44,342 bases of DNA from a virus: positions 1 to 44,342 of IMG/VR virus record IMGVR_UViG_3300047174_000041; one strand, written 5' to 3'. The position numbers were made by a program, and so were the translations under genes. Below, one piece after another: positions 32,836 to 39,204 of the stretch (the stretch's first letter is position 1; every line of letters starts with the position of its first letter). Under the pieces are notes generated by a model. That model worked only from the letters and a program-made list of their open reading frames with translations, had not been told where the DNA came from and searched no databases.

Positions 32836-33210
32836 TCAGGCGCTAATCTTCGTCGGCTTCAGCAAAGCCTCGGCCGGGACGCCCCATTTCGTATGCAGCG
32901 ACCACGCCTGGTCCATTGTCAGGGAACGCTTGCCGCTCATGATCTCGGAGGCGCGCGACCGCGAGCCGATCAAAAGTGCCAAATCAGACTGCTTGTATGA
33001 CCGCAGCACCATGACCTCTTTGATCGCCTCGACAGGCTCGGGCGGCTCAATCGGCCATTCCTTCGCCTCGTAAGCCTCGATCAAGGTAGCGAGCACATCG
33101 AAGCGAGCGGCCGCTTCACTATTCGGAGCGGGCTCGTCGTCAAAATATTGCTCGATCTCTTTCAGAGCCCAGTCGTAATCTGCCTCCGTCTTAATCGGTC
33201 GAATATCCAT
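32836..33210 (-). CDS. higA: HigA-type antitoxin
   Basis: 124 residues from ATG 33210, which overlaps the toxin TGA. The N-terminal half is an acidic helical region (IKTEADYDWALKEIEQYFDD). The C-terminal half is a helix-turn-helix (SYKQSDLALLIGSRSRASEI then MSGKRSLTM) of the HigA/COG5499 kind. It neutralises HigB and represses its own promoter, whose palindromic operator is seen at 33,520. Order toxin-then-antitoxin is typical of higBA. Confidence 0.88.
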   Translation of the reverse strand: MDIRPIKTEADYDWALKEIEQYFDDEPAPNSEAAARFDVLATLIEAYEAKEWPIEPPEPVEAIKEVMVLRSYKQSDLALLIGSRSRASEIMSGKRSLTMDQAWSLHTKWGVPAEALLKPTKISA

Positions 33211-33503
33211 CACACTGTCTCCGGGTTAATGTCGTCATATTCTTTGTGGGTGCCGATGAACTTCACCATCACCCGGCCATATTGGTAGGACACGCGAGCA
33301 ACCAGCCGGTATTTGTTGCCGCCAATGTTAAAAATCACGCGGCTGTCGCCAACCTGATCGGCCGAGTTGAGCGACTGTTGCAGTTCAACAAAATTCGCCC
33401 AGCGCGCTTTGCTCGTGACCGCAAACCATGTCTTCAACGGCGCTTCGGCCTGTGGGTGTTTTTCCCAGAAAAACCGCAGAGCGCGTTTGGAGAGGATTTG
33501 CAT
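33210..33503 (-). CDS. higB: HigB-type mRNA interferase toxin
   Basis: 97 residues from ATG 33503; another ATG at 33509 would add two residues. FFWEKHPQAEAPLKTWFAVT, SRVIFNIGGNKYRLVARVSY and FIGTHKEYDDINPETV are the conserved blocks of the HigB_toxin family, ribosome-dependent RNases. Predicted transcription start falls on or next to the second ATG, so translation may be leaderless. The pair sits beyond the lysis genes in reverse orientation, a usual place for prophage stabilisation genes. Confidence 0.9.
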   Translation of the reverse strand: MQILSKRALRFFWEKHPQAEAPLKTWFAVTSKARWANFVELQQSLNSADQVGDSRVIFNIGGNKYRLVARVSYQYGRVMVKFIGTHKEYDDINPETV

Positions 33504-33509
33504 GACCAT

Positions 33510-33562
33510 TATCTAGCATGTTCCCAGCCTGGGAACAAGCTATTATTTCCATATTTGGGAAC
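33510..33562 (-). promoter_or_regulatory. higBA promoter with overlapping operators
   Basis: Reading leftward: -35 TTGTTC (33538-33533), 17-base spacer, -10 TAGATA (33515-33510). The spacer holds a perfect palindrome GTTCCCAG-C-CTGGGAAC (33520-33536). A second, imperfect copy lies at 33547-33562. This is the expected target of HigA autoregulation. Confidence 0.75.
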
Positions 33563-33565
33563 TTT

Positions 33566-33706
33566 TTACTGTGCAAACACCGCGTGCAGATCGACCACCG
33601 TACACCCCGGCGTCACGCTTGTCGGCACATTATTCGCCACAGTGAACAGCGCCGCATTCGGCGACCAGTGGCCATGCAGGATCAGATACGCCATCGCTGA
33701 CGGCAC
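33566..33706 (-). CDS. Small ORF, 46 residues, uncertain
   Basis: From GTG 33706 (or ATG 33694, 42 residues) to TAA 33566. The product contains AMAYLILHGHWSPNAALFTV and ends DLHAVFAQ. The only good ribosome site nearby (GGAGG) fits better to an ATG in another frame giving 11 codons, so a small frameshift or a non-coding stretch cannot be excluded. It lies just upstream of the higBA promoter and occupies an otherwise empty 130 bases. Confidence 0.3.
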   Translation of the reverse strand: MPSAMAYLILHGHWSPNAALFTVANNVPTSVTPGCTVVDLHAVFAQ

Positions 33707-33713
33707 CCAACCC

Positions 33714-33875
33714 TCATTTTTGGTATCCTCCGATCATCTTTGATATACGCCGATCAGCCTGCCGCTTGCGCCACAACGCCCAGGTCAGATTGCCCCAAAA
33801 GTTGGCCCAGCGCAGTGTGAATTGCTCCCAGCGGGTAAAGGGCCCGGATTTCGGTTTAACGGAAATAACCCTCAT
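33714..33875 (-). CDS. 53-residue basic protein, unknown
   Basis: ATG 33875 with AAGGAG six bases upstream (33887-33882, inside the previous gene's end). The peptide is basic and aromatic (GPFTRWEQFTLRWANFWGNL, then WALWRKRQADRRISK). The strong ribosome site and tight spacing support translation. No family is recognised; it could bind nucleic acid or membrane surfaces. Confidence 0.55.
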   Translation of the reverse strand: MRVISVKPKSGPFTRWEQFTLRWANFWGNLTWALWRKRQADRRISKMIGGYQK

Positions 33876-33876
33876 T

Positions 33877-34287
33877 TCATGCTCCTTGCGTCTTCTGTTG
33901 GGCCATCATCCTGACAAATCGGTATATGTCGCGCGCCTCATCAACGGTCTTAATTTCCCCGGTGTGATACGGGCGTCCGATGTGTTCGCTTATGCGTCCA
34001 TAGATCGCACGTCGGCTCATGCGTTTCGTTTTCCAGAGCGGATCAAGGATGGCGTGGATATGGCTCCTCGCCTTGCGTAATTCTGGGGTTGGGATATTGC
34101 CCAGCGGCTTGTCGCCGCCTGGATGGCACCCGACGTAATTTCCGCAAGCGAGGCATTGCCAAAGCCGCTTCGCCGCCAAGTCCGGCCGGTGCGGGTAAAT
34201 ATCAGTGCCGCTGCAAAGTGCGGCGTCCGTTGTCTCGCCGCACCCGCAGCACCAAACATCCAAATATTTGGCCGGCAAGAGGCTCAT
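33877..34287 (-). CDS. DUF3268-type zinc-finger protein
   Basis: 136 residues from ATG 34287, in ATGA overlap with the upstream gene. CCGCGETTDAALCSG then WQCLACGNYVGCHPGGDKPL provide two Cys pairs, followed by TPELRKARSHIHAILDPLWK and a helical end (RRAIYGRISEHIGRPYHTGE). The pattern is that of the DUF3268 zinc-finger family widespread in temperate phages; function unknown, nucleic acid binding likely. Confidence 0.75.
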   Translation of the reverse strand: MSLLPAKYLDVWCCGCGETTDAALCSGTDIYPHRPDLAAKRLWQCLACGNYVGCHPGGDKPLGNIPTPELRKARSHIHAILDPLWKTKRMSRRAIYGRISEHIGRPYHTGEIKTVDEARDIYRFVRMMAQQKTQGA

Positions 34288-34442
34288 TTTCTGACAATCT
34301 CCCATTCGTGAGGATTGGTTAAGTCAGCAGTCCGCACAGCCGTAACGCGGTCTCCGTAATTTGCCGTGACAACATAGCTTTCGCCCCGCACGCCTCGCAC
34401 TATATCGCCTGGTTTTAGCGCACTCATGTCCGCATGGCTCAT
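34284..34442 (-). CDS. 52-residue hypothetical protein
   Basis: From ATG 34442. The segment LKPGDIVRGVRGESYVVTAN followed by YGDRVTAVRTADLTNP is a small SH3-like beta barrel pattern. It overlaps the DUF3268 gene by ATGA. Longer readings start in a region that is antisense to nothing known and lacks a ribosome site, so the short form is preferred. Confidence 0.5.
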   Translation of the reverse strand: MSHADMSALKPGDIVRGVRGESYVVTANYGDRVTAVRTADLTNPHEWEIVRK

Positions 34443-34447
34443 TTGAT

Positions 34448-34648
34448 TTATGCCTTGTAATAAAGAGTTGATGCTAAGTTTGACGCCGCCAGAAGGAAAC
34501 CTTCGGACGCTTCTGGGTGCGCGTGTTGCTTTAGGATGCCATAATCGCATGGCCACCACGGCGGCTGTGAATAGTTGCAAGGACCAATTCCGCGCACTAA
34601 AAAATAGCCGCTTTCGAGAGGTTGCACCGTGATGGGTTGCTTGCTCAT
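34448..34648 (-). CDS. 66-residue hypothetical protein
   Basis: From ATG 34648 (an ATG at 34660 is also possible). The segment ITVQPLESGYFLVRGIGPCN is followed by SQPPWWPCD and HPEASEGFLLAASNLA. It is a small early-region protein without known family. It follows the upstream stop by one base and is part of the leftward chain. Confidence 0.5.
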   Translation of the reverse strand: MSKQPITVQPLESGYFLVRGIGPCNYSQPPWWPCDYGILKQHAHPEASEGFLLAASNLASTLYYKA

Positions 34649-34649
34649 A

Positions 34650-34997
34650 TCATTCACCATCTATCTGTGTTAAAAGCGCCCGAATTGCTTTTGCTGTAAA
34701 AAGTGCGCTTCGTTGTTCGTCGTCCAGTTTGTCGCCTGAGCTTGCAAAGCCCTCCAATTTAATCCCGGCTTCATGCAGCATGGCGTACATTTCAGGTGCT
34801 GCCGCGATTAGGCGGGCGTTGGCATTACAAACATCCCGAGGCGCTTGGCCGCGCCCATGATATGCACCAGCAATAAGCGGATGGTACGGCCATTCTTCCG
34901 TTTTGAAAGCCGGGTTTTCGGACATAATTGAAACCTTATGATGCCGACCGTCCATCTCAACGGCGGCTTGCCAAGGTCCAGGCGTAAAGGCGCTCAT
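34650..34997 (-). CDS. Early-region protein with the FTPGPW...NARLIAAAPEM pattern
   Basis: 115 residues. The start SAFTPGPWQAAVEMDGRHHK and the later DVCNANARLIAAAPEMYAML, then KLDDEQRSALFTAKAIRALL, define a family seen in early regions of many temperate phages. Function is unknown. It overlaps the upstream gene by ATGA. Confidence 0.7.
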   Translation of the reverse strand: MSAFTPGPWQAAVEMDGRHHKVSIMSENPAFKTEEWPYHPLIAGAYHGRGQAPRDVCNANARLIAAAPEMYAMLHEAGIKLEGFASSGDKLDDEQRSALFTAKAIRALLTQIDGE

Positions 34998-35254
34998 TGT
35001 GTGTCCTTTGTCGCAAGAAAGTTGGAGGGGTTCATGGCCTCAAGCTGCGCAATGCTTGGAGGCTCGTGTGCCCAATTCTGCGTGTAATCGCAAAGCGGAT
35101 CGCCATTGGTGCCAGGGCAAATCCAGCCAGCCTGGGTCGCCCGCAAATCATCTCCGCATTTGCCGCACGTGTACGGATGCACGTAGCCGACGCCTTGCTG
35201 ATAGTTCAATGTTCGGATGGTTTCGGCATCCCAAGGCGCTGTAATTCGGCTCAT
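34994..35254 (-). CDS. Zinc-ribbon-like early protein
   Basis: 86 residues from ATG 35254, in ATGA overlap with the upstream gene. The stretch HPYTCGKCGDDLRATQAGWI then CPGTNGDPLC offers four cysteines of a zinc ribbon. The rest is polar. It likely binds nucleic acid or a protein partner. No named family. Confidence 0.6.
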   Translation of the reverse strand: MSRITAPWDAETIRTLNYQQGVGYVHPYTCGKCGDDLRATQAGWICPGTNGDPLCDYTQNWAHEPPSIAQLEAMNPSNFLATKDTQ

Positions 35255-35595
35255 TGGGTGGCCTTTGTGTCTGGGGTTGAAGGAAGCGGACGCCATAATT
35301 CAACATCGCTCGCGTCGCAGAAAAAATCGTCATAGTGTTCGTCGTCAAAACACAGATGCTCGCAATTCCACGGGCGCATCTTGATTTCGCCTTTATGGAC
35401 AATCAGGCAATCGACATACTCGTAGCTTTTCTTTCCAGGCTTAGTCGGCAGCGCGTCCTGGGGTTTTACCCATAGGGCATCCTCATATGCCTTGATGGCA
35501 TCCCCGATCAGGTCATCAATCGCGAGAAGATCAAATGGCTTTTCGCTATTGACAAAAACCTCGTAGGCAGCGCGCAAGGCGTCGGTCTCGCTCAT
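35251..35595 (-). CDS. DUF551-like early protein
   Basis: 114 residues from ATG 35595, with AGGA upstream. An N-terminal helical part (FDLLAIDDLIGDAIKAYEDA) precedes YEYVDCLIVHKGEIKMRPWN and DDFFCDASDVELWRPLPSTP, which is the C-terminal signature of DUF551-type phage proteins. It overlaps the serine recombinase gene by ATGA. Function unknown. Confidence 0.6.
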   Translation of the reverse strand: MSETDALRAAYEVFVNSEKPFDLLAIDDLIGDAIKAYEDALWVKPQDALPTKPGKKSYEYVDCLIVHKGEIKMRPWNCEHLCFDDEHYDDFFCDASDVELWRPLPSTPDTKATQ

Positions 35596-36221
35596 AAAAT
35601 TTCCTTTCTCTCTAAGTTTTCTAGGCTCTGTTTGTCTCGGTACTGGCCAAGCCACTGAAAAAATTTGGTGCGGCTGATGTATGGTTTAAGCTCCCGCGCT
35701 ATGTCGTTCATGGCCATGGGCGGCACTTCTGCCAGCAATTTCAGCGCAAGCGCCTCGACCTCCGGCGTCATCTTGTCGCGCCTCCCCGGCACTATCCCGC
35801 GCTCTCTGCTGGCTGCTTGGCCCGCCTTTGTGCGCTCTATAATCAAATCCCGCTCCATCTGCGCGAACGCGGCCAGCAAGGTAATCATCATCTTGCCGAT
35901 TGCGGTTCGGCCATCCAGGCTTTCCGTGAGGCTTACCAACTGCACGCCCCGGTCATTCAGCCGCTTGACCATCTCCAACACGTCAATGACGCTACGGCCC
36001 AGCCGATCGAGCTTCAAAAGCACAAGCGTATCGCCGCCCCGGAGCGCCTTCATTGCCGCTTTCAGGCCGGGCCGGGCGAAATTGCTGCCGCTCATCTGGT
36101 CCGTGTAAATTTGGTCGCGGTCCACGCCGTATCGGACTAGCGCGTCCATCTGTAAATCTAGCTTCTGGTCGCCCGTCGAAATCCTAGCGTAGCCGATCAG
36201 CGGGCGGTTATCTTCTCTCAC
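35592..36221 (-). CDS. Serine recombinase (resolvase/invertase type)
   Basis: 209 residues from GTG 36221. The segment IGYARISTGDQKLDLQMDAL holds the catalytic Ser15, followed by DQMSGSNFARPGL, LVLLKLDRLGRSVID and LTESLDGRTAIGKMMITLLA then FAQMERDLIIERTKAG, the complete resolvase/invertase catalytic core. A short C-terminal helix-turn-helix follows. It may invert a segment, resolve multimers or serve integration next to the tyrosine integrase. Candidate sites are the inverted 10-mers upstream. The start codon is only 8 bases past a TATAAAAC motif. Confidence 0.9.
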   Translation of the reverse strand: MREDNRPLIGYARISTGDQKLDLQMDALVRYGVDRDQIYTDQMSGSNFARPGLKAAMKALRGGDTLVLLKLDRLGRSVIDVLEMVKRLNDRGVQLVSLTESLDGRTAIGKMMITLLAAFAQMERDLIIERTKAGQAASRERGIVPGRRDKMTPEVEALALKLLAEVPPMAMNDIARELKPYISRTKFFQWLGQYRDKQSLENLERKEIL

Positions 36222-36223
36222 GA

Positions 36224-36305
36224 TCTATAAAACACCTTTTTTCTGCGACATTACGTTTTTATTCCTTTACAGGATTGTCGGACTAATGTAAACAGGTTTT
36301 ATAGA
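36224..36305. promoter_or_regulatory. Divergent control region with 10-bp inverted repeat
   Basis: TCTATAAAAC (36224-36233) and GTTTTATAGA (36296-36305) are exact inverse copies 62 bases apart between divergent genes. Rightward, TTGTCG (36274-36279) stands 17 bases before TTTATA inside the right copy, so both arms may double as outward -10 boxes. They could instead be recombinase or repressor sites. Confidence 0.5.
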
Positions 36306-36332
36306 CTCAATCGTTTACCCGGAGATACCCCG

Positions 36333-36599
36333 ATGAGCAACCTTCCTAAACTCAGCAACCGCGCAAAATTGGCCTTGGATGTTTTGTCGAATGGCGGCCG
36401 GTTCGTTGAGCGCCTTGAGCGGAACAGCTACACGGGCCGCGAGCAATTCCACACGCGGTTGCTTTCCGAGTGCTACAACGTCATGTCTGGCGTCGGGCTG
36501 AAAGCCTTCTACGAACTGAAAAACGCGGGCTTTCTCTGCATGGCTGGCGGCAACACCTCAGTCAGCACCTATTGGAAACTCAACACGGTGGCGGTCTAA
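36333..36599 (+). CDS. 88-residue hypothetical protein
   Basis: ATG with GGAG nine bases upstream. LSNRAKLALDVLSNGGRFVE followed by QFHTRLLSECYNVMSG and LKAFYELKNAGFL suggests a small winged-helix-like protein, possibly a regulator. It begins a three-gene rightward unit opposed to the surrounding leftward genes. Confidence 0.6.
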   Translation: MSNLPKLSNRAKLALDVLSNGGRFVERLERNSYTGREQFHTRLLSECYNVMSGVGLKAFYELKNAGFLCMAGGNTSVSTYWKLNTVAV

Positions 36600-36806
36600 A
36601 TGGCCGCGCCCGATATTTTGCCGGAGTACGCCGAGGAGCCTATTACCCTAAAACCGTATTCCAGCCGGCTGCACCGTCTCGTGGCCATTTTGGCTGATAC
36701 TTGGTACGACGATCTAACCGACGATCGCATTGCTAAGCTTGAAGCGATGGCACAATCCTGGCGCTGGATGGGCGCGGATGGCCGACGCCTCGACGTGTCC
36801 ACCTAA
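36600..36806 (+). CDS. 68-residue hypothetical protein
   Basis: ATG directly follows the preceding TAA. Acidic N-terminus, then a helical region (RLHRLVAILADTWYDDLTDD) and a polar end. No family recognised. Confidence 0.5.
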   Translation: MAAPDILPEYAEEPITLKPYSSRLHRLVAILADTWYDDLTDDRIAKLEAMAQSWRWMGADGRRLDVST

Positions 36807-36831
36807 CCCCGATTTTACCCTGGAGGCCTTT

Positions 36832-37290
36832 ATGGGTTGCGATATTCACAGCTATGCAGAGCGGAAAGACGAGAGCGGCAAGTACGTCGATCTTGAGTTT
36901 TCCCCGTTCGATAACCGCTCTTATGGAACATTCGGCTTCCTTGCTAACGTGCGTAATTACTCAGGTATTGAGCCCATTTCAGAGGCGCGTGGCTTGCCGC
37001 AAAACCTTTCGCCCAGCGTGAAAGAGGCTGCTTATGATTGGAACAGCGATGGCCATAATTACTCTTGGCTCACCGTGGCTGAACTCACCGCGTTCAATTA
37101 TGACGCAACCACGGAAGATCGTCGGACTGACTTTCGCCATAAGACGCCAGGGTCAGGTCCCGACACTTGCGCGCCAGGCGATGGCATCAAGACGACCTAC
37201 CGCGAGTTCCTGGGGGGAGGCTTTTTCGAAGACCTCGCCAAGCTTCAGGACATGGACGCCGAGCGCATTGTGTTCTGGTTCGACAATTGA
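36832..37290 (+). CDS. MGCDIH-type phage protein
   Basis: 152 residues from ATG 36832, with GGAGG five bases upstream. It starts MGCDIHSYAERKDESGKYVD and contains a FDNRSYGTFGFLANVRNYSG part and a C-terminal DAERIVFWFDN. Proteins opening with MGCDIH and aromatic/acidic patches are common in phage genomes, and their role is unknown to me. The GCDIH motif suggests a metal site. Confidence 0.7.
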   Translation: MGCDIHSYAERKDESGKYVDLEFSPFDNRSYGTFGFLANVRNYSGIEPISEARGLPQNLSPSVKEAAYDWNSDGHNYSWLTVAELTAFNYDATTEDRRTDFRHKTPGSGPDTCAPGDGIKTTYREFLGGGFFEDLAKLQDMDAERIVFWFDN

Positions 37291-37432
37291 GTTCAACAAC
37301 CCCCCACCAAATAACCGCCAGACGGCGACCTTTGTGGAATGGTTTTCAAGCGTTATTGTCTAAAATTATTCAATAAAATCAAAGCCGTGACGTTCCACGT
37401 GGTTATTTTAATTCCGCTCTGCATCTGCAAAT
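37291..37432. other. Convergent intergenic region beside the integrase (possible attachment site)
   Basis: 142 bases between a rightward gene and the 3' end of the leftward integrase. It holds AT-rich stretches, a CCACGTGG palindrome (37395-37402) and a short CGCC/GGCG hairpin, but no clear terminator. Phage attachment sites often lie next to the integrase gene, so this is where to look; no core sequence can be identified from this window alone. Confidence 0.3.
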
Positions 37433-38386
37433 TTACCTCGTTTTTAACTTTTTGGCATTTTCCAAACGCACCACAGCCGATTGGGACAAAACCCGCTGGT
37501 CCACGCTTTTGGTGTAAACCTCAACTTGTTGCAGCGTCACATGGCCGGTGATGGCCTTAATCTCATGTGCGCTACATCCAGCCTCGGCCAATTGCGTGGC
37601 TGCGAGCTTGCGTAACCCATGAATGTTCAACCCGGAGGGCAACCCGATCCGCTGCAATTCGCGGGGCAGCGTGGTCGATAAAACACCAACCTTCATTGGT
37701 TCACCAAGCGCATTAGTAAGGATCGTCAACCCGTTGGCCTCACGCTTCCAAGCGTCCAACGCGGCTCGTAACTCGGCAGATGCTGGAATAACCATTTCAC
37801 GCTTGGTTTTCTGCTGTATCAGTTTCAAGCTTGAGCCGTCATAATCGGACCAGCGGAATTTGCAGAGATCACCACGGCGCTGCCCCGTATGCCGCGCCAG
37901 CAATACGGAGCGAGCGTATATTGTGGGCAGATTAGTCTCAGCGTGCAGGGCTTGCTCAAGCGTCCAAGCTTTCCACGCGCCGCGTGTCAAATCACCCTTA
38001 AGCCTGGTGGCGGGAGACGCCTCAATGTAATCCCGATCCACGGCCCAGCTAAAAAAGCTTGAGACCGCACGGCAAAAACCGTCCGCAGCGCCGTGGCCGT
38101 TTTCGCGGGCGAGATCGTCGCGGATTTCCAGAATGTGCCGGCGCTTTATATTGACAATCGGTACGGATTTATAAACATCGTATAAATAGGCAGAATATCT
38201 GACGTAAGCCGTTGCCGTGTTTGGCGATAATTTCGCCCAATTTGGGCTGCGCTGCCACGCGGCCATGACACCACTCACAATTTTGGATTCAGGCGAGGCG
38301 GCAATTTTTGGCGCGTAACGGTAGGTTTTTATAGTCCCGTCAGCCAGTTTACGCCGTTCTACCCTGTCTTTGCGCTTTTTTTGCAC
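37433..38386 (-). CDS. Tyrosine recombinase, phage integrase
   Basis: 317 residues from GTG 38386. An N-terminal SAM-like DNA-binding domain (WAKLSPNTATAYVRYSAYLY) precedes the catalytic domain: Arg170 (ARHTGQRRGDL), a Lys near 193 (QQKTKRE), His256-x-x-Arg259 (NIHGLRKLAATQLAEAG), His282 (TGHVTLQQVEVY) and Tyr291. It integrates and, with an excisionase, removes the prophage. Its start lies inside the excisionase-like gene, so the two are co-expressed. Confidence 0.92.
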   Translation of the reverse strand: MQKKRKDRVERRKLADGTIKTYRYAPKIAASPESKIVSGVMAAWQRSPNWAKLSPNTATAYVRYSAYLYDVYKSVPIVNIKRRHILEIRDDLARENGHGAADGFCRAVSSFFSWAVDRDYIEASPATRLKGDLTRGAWKAWTLEQALHAETNLPTIYARSVLLARHTGQRRGDLCKFRWSDYDGSSLKLIQQKTKREMVIPASAELRAALDAWKREANGLTILTNALGEPMKVGVLSTTLPRELQRIGLPSGLNIHGLRKLAATQLAEAGCSAHEIKAITGHVTLQQVEVYTKSVDQRVLSQSAVVRLENAKKLKTR

Positions 38387-38603
38387 GCCATGCCTCCAAT
38401 GCTTGGTCGGGGTCGCGTGAGGCTACGCCACCGACCATACGCTTGTCCAATGCTTGGCGATCATAGCGCGGGCTGCGGGGGCCTAAGCTGTAATCTGGGG
38501 CTGGCACACGCCCAGCTCGCACAAGCCTGGGCAATGCATCAACGCGCACATCCAGATAGTCTGCCGCCGCGTCGGGACGCATCCAGCGCCCTCGGTCACC
38601 CAT
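38349..38603 (-). CDS. Excisionase-like winged-HTH protein
   Basis: 84 residues. MRPDAAADYLDVRVDALPRL, then VRAGRVPAP and SPRYDRQALDKRM follow the HTH_17/AlpA-excisionase pattern. It overlaps the integrase start by 38 bases in another frame and the upstream zinc-ribbon ORF by 8 bases. Adjacent placement supports control of excision direction. It could equally act as a small transcription regulator. Confidence 0.7.
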   Translation of the reverse strand: MGDRGRWMRPDAAADYLDVRVDALPRLVRAGRVPAPDYSLGPRSPRYDRQALDKRMVGGVASRDPDQALEAWRAKKAQRQGRTA

Positions 38604-38682
38604 TCTTCACATCCCCGCAGCCTACGCAATACGGAATATGCGCCAGGGTCCGGGTGCCACAGCGGGAGCATAAGCGGGTCAT
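38596..38682 (-). CDS. 28-residue zinc-ribbon micro-protein
   Basis: ATG 38682 with AGGA nine bases upstream; the TGA at 38598-38596 overlaps the excisionase start. Two Cys pairs (CSRCGTRTLAHIPYC then GCG) would form a minimal zinc ribbon. The tight overlap and the Cys spacing make it a credible gene. Confidence 0.6.
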   Translation of the reverse strand: MTRLCSRCGTRTLAHIPYCVGCGDVKNG

Positions 38683-38712
38683 GCTAAATTGTCCTTCTTT
38701 GCCTATTTCGCA

Positions 38713-38741
38713 GCAGGGTGCTTTGAAACACCCTGCTTTTT
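38713..38741 (+). terminator. Hairpin with rightward T-run
   Basis: Perfect 8-bp stem GCAGGGTG/CACCCTGC, loop CTTTGAAA, followed by TTTTT on the plus strand. Oriented for rightward transcripts, it could stop antisense transcription; for the leftward operon it only offers a hairpin without a T-tract, perhaps a partial terminator after the SSB-like gene. Confidence 0.6.
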
Positions 38742-38751
38742 CATCCCAAAC

Positions 38752-39204
38752 TCAAAAAGGAATCGAATCGTCTAAATCATCAGCAGTAATTGCCGTTAAT
38801 TTACGAAAAGGTTGTGGCGCTTCATCCACAATGTAATCTGCAATTCCATTTTTATCAGGATACTGGCCAGTCTTATCCTTCTGAATATTCACCTTGCACC
38901 GGCCCGTTTTGCCTTCAAACTCCACCGCATCCAAAAATCCAGAATCATATTGCTTGCCCAAGCCGCACACATCCACACAATGGCGCAATTTATACGGAAC
39001 AGACTCAAGCAAATAATCAAAAATAGTCTGTTTGCGGCCTTCTTCGTTAAAGACATCAACCGTAAGCTTTACCATATCATTGCCAGATTTGCTGACGGTA
39101 TCTTCGGCGGCGCGGATTTCAAAATCGTATACGCCGGGTTTCCAAACAGGGAAATTGCTTTCCGCTTTGATCTGTTCGGCGCTCTTTGGTTCATTAATTC
39201 TCAT
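38752..39204 (-). CDS. SSB-like protein with acidic tip
   Basis: 150 residues. VWKPGVYDFEIRAAEDTVSK then SGNDMVKLTVDVF is a DUF669/OB-fold-like beta pattern, and the C-terminus AITADDLDDSIPF copies the acidic D-D-x-I-P-F tip by which SSB proteins recruit partners. It likely coats single-stranded DNA in phage recombination. It overlaps the Sak4-like gene by ATGA, forming a pair known from other phages. The region is visibly more AT-rich than the late genes. Confidence 0.75.
   Translation of the reverse strand: MRINEPKSAEQIKAESNFPVWKPGVYDFEIRAAEDTVSKSGNDMVKLTVDVFNEEGRKQTIFDYLLESVPYKLRHCVDVCGLGKQYDSGFLDAVEFEGKTGRCKVNIQKDKTGQYPDKNGIADYIVDEAPQPFRKLTAITADDLDDSIPF

Noticed and set aside
33766-34080. 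Plus-strand 104-codon frame.
   Set aside because: The minus strand encodes the DUF3268-type zinc finger and a 53-residue protein with a perfect ribosome site over the same bases.
37291-37432. Assigning a definite attachment core next to the integrase.
   Set aside because: A core can be named only with the matching second copy or the host target, which this window does not contain.
38483-38671. 62-codon reverse frame overlapping the excisionase start.
   Set aside because: Another frame on the same strand encodes the 28-residue zinc ribbon with a ribosome site and proper overlap.
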